Shown here: piece after piece, positions 1-9,650 of the stretch
Layout: every line of letters begins with the position of its first letter
Numbering within the stretch: position 1 is the stretch's first letter
Origin: Spirometra erinaceieuropaei
Taxonomy: Eukaryota > Platyhelminthes > Cestoda > Diphyllobothriidea > Diphyllobothriidae
Length of the DNA: 64,000 nt
Direction of reading: 5' to 3'
Assembly: GCA_902702965.1 (NCBI GenBank)
Contig: CACRXP010000569.1
Coordinates: forward strand, 321,462 to 385,461
Notes under the pieces: model-generated
What the model saw: the letters and a program-made list of their open reading frames with translations, nothing else
What the model was told of the DNA's origin: nothing
Databases searched by the model: none
Made by a program: the position numbers and the translations under genes

Positions 1-29
1 GGCGCCAGGAGCGTTTTGGTCGGTAATGA

Positions 30-3000
30 GGGGTTTTATTCGTCGTCGCCGCGGTGAGTGTGGCAGAAGCGATGGAGGTGGCGATGGGACGCGGGGATTC
101 GGAACAAAGGTGTCAATGGTGGGCGCCGTCGTGATCGGCGAGGAAGTTGGAGCAAGAGCAGTTGTCGAGGCAGCGTCTGCGGTTGTCGTGCAGTTGATGA
201 GTTGGGTCCGAGGATGACCAACGAGATACATCCGCACGTGGAATGTTCATTGACAGCGCGATCATGTTGGGTGGGGTTGGGTGCGATGTTGCGAATCAAG
301 GGCGCCCTAGTCTTGCGAACTTCCCCCTTGGTTTTGACGGCGACGATCCTGTTTGCTTCGCAGATCGCTGCGCCAGCCCTCACTGTTCTTCTTTAGGCCG
401 ATCTGTCCTGGACGATGTTCTCCAAAGTTTCCTGGTTGATGTTCATTCGCTTCAGAGAGAACTTCCGATTGTTCTTGTAGCGTCGATTTTATCCCCTCTG
501 TCGGCGAATACCCGTAGCCTCATCTATGTAGAAAAATCATGTGAGTAGTCACCCGCCCTCCATCTCCACCATATGGCCGCTCTATCACAGTCGCATTTGC
601 CCCAGCATGGCGCGGATGTTCAGAATCCCGGTCCGTTCCAGGACTTCCGTGTTCGGGGTCCTGTCTTACCATTTTCGCTTTAGTATTTTGCGGATGTAGC
701 TAAGATTGAAGTGATTTAGCTTCCTGACACGGCTGAAGTAGACGGTCCAGGTCTCCAATCCGTTCAGAAGCGCGGTCAAGACGAGGGCCTTGTACATTTT
801 CAGTTTGACGTTCATTTGAAGGCTGAGGCGGCTCCACACAGAGGCTTGCAGCCGACCAAAGGCCTGACTAGCTTTGGGGCTCGGATAGGCAAACTGGTCG
901 TCGATGCTTGTGCTGTGCGAGAGTGTGCGTCCTAGATAAGCGAAGCTGTTCAGTGTTTTAAGTTATATGCTTGCTTACTTGATACTTTCTTCTTGATGCT
1001 GTTGACATTGAACCGAGGAGCGTCGTATTCCATGCTGGGTAACGGTTAGTGCATTAACACAGTTTTGTCTGTGTTGATTGTTAGTCCGGACTTAACGCCT
1101 TCGGCGGCAAAAAGGTCCACGCTCCTTTGCATGTCCTCTTCGGACGTGGTGTCGAGTGCTCAGTAGTCCGCGAAGAGAAAGTCGTGTACCGTGGTCGTAG
1201 GCGGCCGCGTTAAAGCCTTCATGCGCTTGCTCTTGTGAAGATGCCCGTCAATTCTATGAGCGATGCGTATCCCAGGACGCTCATCACGGTAGCTGTCCAT
1301 TGGCATGGCAGAGAACATGAGGCTACAGAGGGTGGAGAGAGTACGCAGCCCTGCTTCACTACTTTGGTCACTACAAATGTCTCGAAGACCGCCCTTTTGT
1401 ACGTGACACGCGCCACCATCCAGGCATCGAGTTGACGCACCAAGTGCATGAACCGTTTGGCACAACTGAATTTCTGCTTGATTTTCCAAAGTGCATCGCG
1501 ATTCCTCGTGTCGAAGTCTTTCGTTAGATCCACGAAAGTAGTTTAAAGGTAGGTCCGCATTTCCTGGCACTACTTCCATAGATAACGAGCGACAAAAACC
1601 ATGTCGGTTGTCCAGCGGTGACATCTGAAGCCACATTAGCTTTCCGGCAGTAGTCCCTGCTCGAGGTTACCTTTGAGAGGATTGAGGGAGACGCGAGCGA
1701 AGATCTTTCCGGCGATGTTGATCAGCAAGATGCTTCTGTGGTTATCAGAGAATTAACGGTTCCTTTTGCTTTTGTAGAGATGGGCGATGGTCGTATCATT
1801 GATATCCTGAGGGACCTGTCGTTGTCGCCGCATCTCCTGGACGACCGACGTGAGGTGATCCATTAGTCAGTGGCCGAAGTACTCGAAGATTTCAGCTGGG
1901 CTCGTATTGGAGTCGGGTCCTTTTCCGATGGAGAGTTTTTGCACGGCGTGGATGGCTTTTTGGAAAAAGGGCGGGAAATCCCGATCAATGTTGATTTCCA
2001 CTTTGGGGAGCCGGTCGGTGGCGACTTCGGAGATTGTGGAGGAGTGGTTGACGACGTTTCTGAAGAGCTAAACCCAACGCTTAAGAATCTGCGACTTCTC
2101 CATCAGGAGCAATGATCTATCCAAGCTGAGAAGCGGCGAATCTCCTTTCATTGGGGACCATAGATCGTTTTTGTCGCAGTGAATAAGTTTTTTGCTTCAT
2201 TGTGATCGGCATATCCCTGAAGATCCTCGGCCATGAGGACCATCCAGACGCCCTGCACTTCTCGCAATCGCTGCTGCGCAAGGTGGCGACATTGGTAGAA
2301 GGCCGCTTTGTTTGCAACAGACGGTCGATTAGGGTTTTGTGTAACCTGTTTTTTCGGTTAGCAGGTCGCTGACGTCGGCGGGGTTGTCGTCGAACCAATC
2401 CTGGTACCGAAGACGGGCTCAGCCTAGGACACTCAAAGAGGTCGGGTGGTCAGTCTACTGCTGTTGACACCGTTGACTCTCCACGGGGACGTTTTCATCT
2501 GAATCTTGCACGTCGTCCACTCGCTGGGTCAACTGATTACTGAAATATAAACAGTGAACAGGCAGATTCAACAGAACAGTATTGAACTTGCCTGGTGATC
2601 GCTTATCTCGTGGCCTGACATGAGGTTGCAGACGGAGCCTCATCTTGGAGATGACGAGGTAGTGGTCCGTCCAGCCATCGGCGTCGCACATTTGCTCTGG
2701 TCACAAGTACGACCTGTTGATCTCTCATCCAGGCGCGAACATAGAACAGCAGCTGCCAGCGCAGTGATCGGAGGTGCATCCACTTTGACTTCGCCCCCCC
2801 TCGAAAACGCGGAAGAAGGTATTAGTCGGCAGGAGGCGGTGTTCGGGACATGTTCGTAGAAGGAGATTGTTTCCTCTACAGCCGCCTGTCCCGTGAGGAC
2901 CCATCACTCCCATCCAGGCAGCGCAGTCTGTCTCTACACAGGCACTGCAGTCACCAAGGACAGCCAGCTTGTCCACCTTCGACACAGACGACAAGAGGGC

Positions 3001-3340
3001 GTGGGGGTCCTCGTATAGCCTGGTCTTCGACTCCTCCGAATCGGTTATTGTTGGCGCGTAGGCGCGGATCATGGTAGCGAATTAGGATCCCCGAAGAGGT
3101 AGGCGCAGACTCATCAGCCGGTCTTTGATGCCCTGCGGCAGACAGGGCAGTCGTTCCAAGATGTCGTTCTGGATGACGAGGGTGACGGTAGCGTCGCGTC
3201 GCTTTGTCTTCGTGTGACCGCTGCAGAAGGTGTGGCCAGCACCCACTTCCTCCAGCTGTCCCTGTTTAGACAACCGGGTGGCGCCGAGAACAGTGATATC
3301 TAGTTTGTGAAGAAGGAGACATGATCGCTGGGACAAGAGC
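30..3340 (-). mobile_element. RTE-type non-LTR retrotransposon copy RTE-1, degenerate
   Basis: Read on the - strand, conceptual pieces follow the order of an RTE LINE: endonuclease start (3336-3082, QGQLEEVGAGHTF), mid endonuclease (3072-2725, [14 protein letters not shown]), endonuclease end (2691-2455, DGWTDHYLVISKM), linker (2398-2117), fingers (about 1860-1680, NIAGKIFAR), palm (1533-1219, MDLTKDFDTRN and KQGCVLSP), thumb (about 960-660) and the C-terminal region (383-36). The family encodes an APE-like nuclease and a reverse transcriptase that copy element RNA into the genome. Pieces lie in different frames, so it cannot encode one protein. The catalytic FADD box reads FADY followed by a stop at 1160-1162. 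Family match is from recognition of motifs; the RTE clade is confident, the exact subfamily is not. Confidence 0.85.
1160..1636 (-). pseudogene. RTE-1 reverse transcriptase palm remnant
   Basis: Two overlapping frames (1636-1160 and 1533-1219) together carry the RT palm. The second has MDLTKDFDTRNRDALWK and a KQGCVLSP box; the first resumes with SLMFSAMPMDSYRDERPGIR and ends TTTVHDFLFADY then a stop. A frameshift therefore separates RT motifs A and C. The second catalytic aspartate of the expected FADD is Tyr (codon on the - strand at 1165-1163), and the next codon is TGA. Both changes would abolish polymerase activity. No function is expected. Confidence 0.8.
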
Positions 3341-3655
3341 TTTATTCGCCCGACGTTTCGAATTCCTGCTCGAACCCATCCTCGGAGACAATAACGTATA
3401 CGGGTAGTTCATGGACAAGGGGCTGCGGTATTTATAGGATACAGTCGCGATGCTACAGCATACCTTTGAAAATTCACGGCTTCCCCCTCCATCAGAGACT
3501 GTTGTATTTGGTGTGTTAACTGTTCGGTGGCCGACATTCGCGTCGTTAATTGCTGCAATTTCATCACGGTCGTTGGATGTTGGTGTGATGATCGCCCGAC
3601 CTCAGCGTTGGGAACAGTGAGACAAAATCGGAAGGTCATGAGTATATCACATAAA
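3310..3655 (-). repeat. Dispersed repeat R3, probable PLE 3' region
   Basis: The stretch shares blocks with 8445-8640 and 34165-34525: a block containing GACGTTTCG followed by a copy of TCGAACCCATC, and a second block with GCTGCAATTTCA ahead of GGATGTTGGTGTGATGAT. On the - strand the first block translates to a recurring DDGFE-like motif. At the third location it lies downstream of a GIY-YIG nuclease frame of a PLE in the same orientation, so I infer that it is the 3' part of that PLE family. Here it abuts the 5' end of RTE-1. Confidence 0.5.
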
Positions 3656-3694
3656 AGTTGATTTCATAAGACTTTCCCACCCGCGCGCACATTC

Positions 3695-4697
3695 ATTCAA
3701 TGGTCAATCTCATAAAATGTTAGGCGAAATACTGGAAGGCGTTTTCGATTAGTGAGGATTACTTAAGCGGGGTTGTAAAACTGATTATCGCGCGGCAGAA
3801 TCCCAAGACATTTCGGTCACACCAGGATGCCAAACTTTGAATGCACCTCTTTTGAGCCGTCTGTAGGAACCGTATTTTGCAAAAATGACTGCTTAAATAG
3901 TATGACATTTTCTATTTATTTTTGACATTTTTATAAGTCTCAATATGTTTTAGAGAAAGCACGCACAGAAATATTCATTCTTGCATTTGTTTGGTAGAAA
4001 ACCACGTCTTCTTCTAGTTTTATGCCCGAAGAAAGAGTATCATGAAGGACCCCCTGTATTACAGGTGGTCTGTCCCTAAATGTCAGTGGGCTGGGGTTAT
4101 AGTTAGTGTTACGGTTAGTGCTGTAGTTAGCTTTAGGGTCTTAAATAGGACGGTTAGATTAAGGGTCATGGGTATTAGTGTTAGGATTAGGGTTGATGTT
4201 AGGGCACAGAAATGGGTACACCCCCTAAAATTTAGCGCGAGCCCGCCTATAGTACGGAGGGTCTGTATTCCCGGGTCCGACCCCCTTAATGCGAATACAA
4301 CGGCAGATGGTCTCAAAATTATTCAGAAATTTAAAAAACATTTTAAAACCTAAATAGGATATTTCGTCATGCGAAAAAGTTTGGAGAAGGGATGATTTGC
4401 TGCTAAATGAGCACAAAAATGGATACTTTTGTGCTTGTCGCTAAATAATGCATTTGATTTTATAAGACCATTCAAAATAAAGGGAAAAAATATAATATTT
4501 AAGTAGTCATTTCTGCCGAATGCGGCCTTTTCGGACGGCCGAAAAAATACATTGAAAAGCTGGCACCCTGACTGGACTGGAATATCTTGAAATTCTGCTT
4601 CACTATAATCAATCTTACAACTCCGCTGAAGTAACCCTTTCTAATCTAAAGGGTGTACCAGGATTTCAGTTAGTGTCTTATGAGATTGCTCACTGTC
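3695..4697. mobile_element. Foldback (long inverted-repeat) element FB-1, diverged
   Basis: The left arm (about 3695-4032) and right arm (about 4360-4697) are diverged inverted copies: CAATCTCATAA near the left end answers TTATGAGATTG near the right end. The left arm is also a diverged direct copy of the left arm of FB-2 (4811-5188), sharing the order GCGTTTTCGATTAG, GGATTACTT, AAATGACT and ACGTCTTCTT. The middle (4033-4290) holds a small inverted-repeat element with telomere-like filling. No transposase is seen, so it would be non-autonomous. Confidence 0.65.
4033..4290. mobile_element. Telomere-like MITE, copy 1
   Basis: The left end has CCCCCTGTATTACAGGTGG and the right end, inverted, has ACCCTCCGTACTATAGGCGG; these match the ends of the copies at 15251-15470 and 30155-30244. 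The interior (about 4095-4203) is a run of degenerate TTAGGG-like units (GGTTAG, GTGTTAG, AGGGTTGATGTTAGGG). No coding region is credible. The element sits between the two arms of FB-1, so it may be a nested insertion or the native core of the foldback. Confidence 0.6.
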
Positions 4698-4810
4698 TTT
4701 GTGTCTATAGAGTTTTCGTTGATTATTTTCCCCTCGTTTTCAGCATGTGACTAATTTTTATATTCATTAAAGCCCCTTTAATGGTATTTAACACCTGATT
4801 GAGACTGATG

Positions 4811-5809
4811 TACAGTGAGTGACCTATCTCATGAAATGTTGGCTGAAATTCTGAAATGCGTTTTCGATTAGGAAGGATTACTTGGTCGTGGTTGTAATAC
4901 TGCTTATCTTGTGGCATACTCTTATAACATTTCGGACTTTGCAGGATGTCGGCTTTTAAATGCACTTCTGTTCAATCTCCTGTAGAAAGCGTGCTCGGTA
5001 AAAAATGACTACTTAAGTAGCATGCATTTTTCCCATTGATTTTCGAATGTCTTGGAAATTCAAATATATTTTATAGAAACCATAAACAAAAATACGCTTT
5101 CTTTTAGTCACTCAATAGAGAATCACGTCTTCTTTATATTTTATACTTAAGGAAGGAGTATAATTGGGTTTTAAAAAAGTTTCTAATTATGAGACTTTTT
5201 AAGACCTCGAAACGTCCATTCACATAGCATCGTACATAGCCGTTTACCACTGTTCCTCATGAAATGTACAACATGGTCCGCATTCATTGCAAAATTTTAT
5301 GGACTCTGTATGATATCTCTTTAATGGCATAGAAAAATATGTGATTTTCTTTACGCGGAACGCATGCACCTTGTAGAGTGAAATCACTAAGCGCTAATGC
5401 AACGAATGATCAGGCTCCAAATTATTCGGCAATTAGAAAACTTCTTTAAAACCGAATTATACTCCTTCCGTAAGTATAAAATATAAAGAAGACGTGATTC
5501 TCTATTGAGTGACTAAAAGAAAGCGTATTTTTGTTTATGGTTTCTATAAAATATATTTGAATTTCCAAGACATTCGAAAATCAATGGGAAAAATGCATGC
5601 TACTTAAGTAGTCATTTTTTACCGAGCACGCTTTCTACAGGAGATTGAACAGAAGTGCATTTAAAAGCCGACATCCTGCAAAGTCCGAAATGTTATAAGA
5701 GTATGCCACAAGATAAGCAGTATTACAACCACGACCAAGTAATCCTTCCTAATCGAAAACGCATTTCAGAATTTCAGCCAACATTTCATGAGATAGGTCA
5801 CTCACTGTA
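4811..5809. mobile_element. Foldback element FB-2 with near-identical 378-bp arms
   Basis: 4811-5188 and 5431-5809 are inverted copies that match almost base for base over about 378 bases, separated by a 242-base spacer (5189-5430). The left arm begins TACAGTGAGTGACCTATCTC and the right arm ends with its complement, ACTCACTGTA. The few differences seen are single bases and small indels near the inner ends. The spacer shows no gene. The structure is that of a foldback transposon or long-TIR MITE; a neighbouring older copy of the same repeat (FB-1) supports a real family over a misassembly. Transcription through it would give a long hairpin RNA. Confidence 0.8.
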
Positions 5810-6785
5810 TGTGCATATGTGAAGGGCCGAGGCATCGTCTCAATCTAATCTATAGCAGTATTGTGTACATTGTGTGGCCATTCCAGTCTCCCTTGTCTTT
5901 GTCGATAACGCCATTTTGGGCACATTTATCTAGCCCAAACTTGCCAAAAAACGGACTGCTCTGTCGTTTTGTTAGGCTAAAAATGGGGTCTCATTGGCTC
6001 GTGGCATGCGTCCGTCTGACTACGCCGAGCCTTTGGGAATACTCCATTATTGTCACATTTTCTTGTTACAAGCGTTAGACGAGAGCTTATATCACGTTGG
6101 TCACCACGACCAATGTCATCGTTGGACGACTGGAGGGTTCAAATAAATAAGTGGTGCGCGGGGACAAGAGGAGACGACTAGGTTCATACTGAAGTATCAT
6201 TTGAGCTTATTTCGGTTCTTCCCCCCAGAAGCTGTGACCAAGAGAAGAGTTCGGCAGACGCCTGGGATGACCCAACAGCCCCTTTAAGGGCGCACCCCCG
6301 CGGGAGAGTTCCAGAGACGGTGCTCTAAACAAATGTTGGATAATCCCGCCGTCGCCAAGTTCGTCGTGGATTGAAGACTCATAATAAGCTCCCAAAACAA
6401 CGTAAGAGACAGAAGCCTCCGTTAAGCCCCACCCATTTTGTGCTACTCAACATGCTACCAGGATGAATTGCATCACACGGGCGGCCTAGAATACTCATTC
6501 ACTACTAGACAGTCCAATAATAGACCGCCCCGACAGGAGTACAGCTCTGGCCACCCTCGAACAGGTGCCTACAGGCCGGTGAGGCGTGTTTTGTAGGTTT
6601 ATGTCTGAGATCAGGCACTGTTTGACAAACCTCGATGCAATGGATTCGCAAATGACAGACGAGGCCAATGCGCGATGTAAAGATGCGGTCGCAATGATCA
6701 TAGATTGGGATTGAACCTGCGTTACTGATGAAAGGGGTAATTGTGGTGACAGCTGGTAGGACAGGGCAGTGTCTTTACTGATGTT
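5810..6785. other. No gene recognised
   Basis: Short open frames occur on both strands but none has a recognisable domain, splice context or repeat partner in this window. I see nothing supportable here apart from unique-looking sequence leading up to the GGT microsatellite. Confidence 0.5.
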
Positions 6786-6822
6786 TGTGGTGGTGGTGGT
6801 GGTGGTGGTGGTGGTGGTGGTA
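6786..6822. repeat. (GGT)n / (ACC)n microsatellite
   Basis: About twelve uninterrupted GGT units. It lies at the 3' end of the - strand RTE-2 copy, just beyond its zinc-finger-like C-terminal region, so it may be the microsatellite tail of that LINE (ACC on the element strand). Confidence 0.85.
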
Positions 6823-7182
6823 AGCTAGCTTGACGTGTTGATATTACACCGGACACGAAGACGTCCAATGAGGCCTATCGGTACCCGAAATGGCCGTCAT
6901 CAGTGTGGATACAATGGCAGTGCCTGGTTGGCTGAGTCACTGGTCTGTTGGACTTGAGCCTCGAGGACCCGTCTCTTTGGCTTCTCAGCGCCTGTTTGTT
7001 TGCCGTCGAACATGGTTGTTTCAGTCTCCATTTGTCTCGTCAGGCATGCCATTCTTGATCGAGGTCGTCATAGGCCTCAGGATTGATCCGATGGTGCTTA
7101 AGAGGCACATTTATCTTGTCTTTGTGATGAGGTTCTGTCTGCCTTGTCTGTGAGCACTCGTAGCCACGCCACCGTAGAATAG

Positions 7183-7735
7183 TCACATGAACAGACGTTC
7201 GTCCTTCATCCGAACGACGTGGTCGCTCCATTGCAGATTTATCCGTCCCAACATGCCACAGATACGGAGGAAGTCAGTTCTTTCCAGAATCTCAGTATCA
7301 GGATCCTTTCCTACCACTTTACATTTAATACTCCTCGGAGGAAATTGAAGCGAGAATGAGTGAGTCCAATTTTTTGGTCTTTGTAGACAACCCACGTCTC
7401 TGTCCCCATATAAAAGTGTTGTCGGGACACCAGTCCCGCACATTCCCAGTCTTTGTTGAGCAGGATTTCACGACGGTTCCAAGTGGAGCGTACAAGGCGA
7501 GCGAAGCGTGGCTGGCTTCGGAGATCCGACTTTCGACTTCATAGTTAATCTGGATGTTTCTTGAAAGCATTCTCCCATAGTATGCGAATTTCTCTACTGC
7601 TGCGAGGTGAGTTCCATCGACATTGGTATTGGATTCGGTGTAGTCAGCATTTGGCGCCGGTTGATGTAGGACCACCGTCTTCTTCGTGCTCATGGTCAGG
7701 CCGAAGCTGGAGCAACTGAAGGCGAAGCAGTCCAC
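7183..7735 (-). pseudogene. RTE-2 reverse transcriptase C-terminal remnant
   Basis: The frame 7735-7325 carries SFGLTMSTKKTVVLHQPAPN and FAYYGRMLSRNIQINYEVESRIS, the region that follows the RT catalytic box in RTE elements, and the overlapping frame 7443-7183 carries the thumb end, ICGMLGRINLQWSDHVVRMK. One frameshift separates them. The same segment is present in RTE-1 and in RTE-3 (26657-26289), so this is repeat sequence and not a host gene. Confidence 0.75.
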
Positions 7736-8444
7736 ACTTCACTGCATTCCACCTTCCGTTGCGGTGGTTAACGCGCAGTCAACCACGGACAATAGATCAA
7801 GGACGCCGTCCTTGGACCCTTCCAGACCACGTAGGTTGGACATTTCTCTATCGGTCCGGAAGTTGATTTCGATCGCCGGGCGCTCCTTACCGTAGGTTTC
7901 CATAATTACGGCGGAAAATGTGAGAATGATCAGGGTGGGAGCGAGTATGCGGTCCTGTTTCGCTCACATTGGTCGCCACGAATACTTCAGAGACTCCCGA
8001 TAGCCATTGACGCGCGTCATCCTCCCGTTGTGCCATTGTTTTACCATTTTCGGAACTACTGCGAAAGTCCGGATTTAAACGTGATTTCCAGAAGCTAGTG
8101 GTGACTCACTGTGTCAAAGACTCTCGTCAGATCAAGAGGGGTAGGTTCAAGGCTTTTCCTCACTTCCTGGCACTTTCTGCAGTTGTTGGGCCGCGAAGAT
8201 CATATCCGTGGTTTCGCGATGTTGGCAGAATCCGCATGCCGTTTCTTGAAGAACTCCATGATCCAGATGCGTGTTCGGACGAATAAGCAGGACACTAACG
8301 AAGATTCTGCCCACGACATTGAGAAGGGAGATGTGACTGTGGTTATCCCAAAGTCGCCGGTTCCTGTGCTTTTACATTGGTGGACAAAGGTTGTGTCTCT
8401 AAAGTCTCGTGGAATTTGCTCTTATCTGTACGTAACCGGGGGAT

Positions 8445-8640
8445 AGCAAGATGATTTTTGAAGAAGTAGACGTGATTGCTGGAACAATAGGTTTTTTTGC
8501 CTGACGCTTCGGACTCACACTCGAACCCATCATCAAAGACAACATCAAATGCAGTATGAGATTGCCTCTGAGCAGAGCGTCTCCGTATTTGCAAATTTAG
8601 GCTGGGAGTGGGTCAGTGGCCGGTGCTATGCCGTTAGCCA
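8445..8640 (-). repeat. Dispersed repeat R3, copy inside RTE-2
   Basis: Contains a GACGCTTCGGACTCACACTCG block and CCCATCATCAAAGACAAC that match 3310-3655 and 34165-34525. - strand translation gives DDGFECESEASGKKTY. It interrupts the RT region of RTE-2, which reads up to about 8440 and resumes beyond 8640, so it is a later insertion. Inferred to be a 3' fragment of the PLE3 family. Confidence 0.5.
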
Positions 8641-9650
8641 GTTGTTGGATAGTTTTCACTGTCTTTTGCAGCAAGGGGCAGACGGTCGGAGCCCACGTTT
8701 GTTTCAACCTGAAAGGATCTGTTACTAGTTTCTTCGGATATTGTAGATGACCGAATGTGTGCACCTTTAAATTTCCGAACTCAGTGCTCCAGGATTCGCA
8801 TTTATTTATTAGAAAGGCGTCCCGTAAGAACCGATCGGCGGCAGAGTCCCCTTGACCTGGAGGCCGTAAACCGCCTCGATAGACGCGAATAAGTCCATAA
8901 TTTCATTGCGGTCTGCGCACCCTTGGATTTATTCATCCCTATGAGTCATTCAAACGTCTTGCATCTGTTCAAGTGACTGCAACACAAAGCTTAGGCTTCG
9001 AAGGAAAACCGCTTTTTTGATCCCGATCTGCATCCGAGGAAGGCCACGGGCAGCCTTCTACTCTGACGGCAGATTGCAAATTCCATCGCCATTGTTGTCA
9101 AATCAGTCCTAGTCCTGATGGTTTGTGCGACCGAGGACTTCTAGAGCAATGGCGTAAATGACGTCCCGCAGTTGACTCTACTGCCTCTTCACGGGGACGC
9201 TCGTTTCCGGCGACTACATTTGATTCAGATGGAGAATGATCCTATTTCTTAAATCTAAAAGGCGGTAAATCATATCCACTAATACAGCATTTAAATCATC
9301 CGGTGTTGGCTTGCCTTGTGGACACCTGCGGGGTTACAGTTGTAATTCCCTGTTGAAGAGGAAAAAAAACGATTTTCTGTCTAACAGTCTGCACCGTACA
9401 TTACCTTGGTCACAGGCCTGTCACGTTGGTCACGCCTCCGGACGAGGACGTAGTCAGGCAACGGTCGGTGAACGACCGGGGGTGCATCAATGTCGCAATC
9501 TCTGGGACCGGACTATAAAAGATAGTGCTGTTCAGAAGCATGCTATATCACACAGGCCTGCAGAAGAGAATGCCACTGTGGTTGCAGCGGCCGGTCTCGT
9601 GACAACATAGTGCATCCTTTCAGTAAGCCTGATCTGTGCCGGCGCGGTAA

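Larger units (their letters stand above)
6786..9650 (-). mobile_element. RTE-type LINE copy RTE-2, degenerate
   Basis: - strand fragments run in LINE order: endonuclease-to-RT linker (about 9290-8880, with stretches like QLRDVI..TALEVLGRTN and IQGCADRNEI), fingers/palm (about 8440-8100, with DLTRVFDTVS), palm-to-thumb (7735-7325, STKKTVVLHQPAPNADY), thumb (7443-7183, LGRINLQWSDHVVRMKDERL) and the C-terminal zinc-finger-like region (about 7153-6840). The RT catalytic box is not visible as an intact motif. Frames shift several times. 8445-8640 is interrupted by repeat R3. The 3' end is the ACC microsatellite. A worn, inactive copy. Confidence 0.75.

Noticed and set aside
4042..4353. Frame rich in Val/Arg across the telomere-like repeat
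   Set aside because: A by-product of TTAGGG-like units lacking stops; no protein features.
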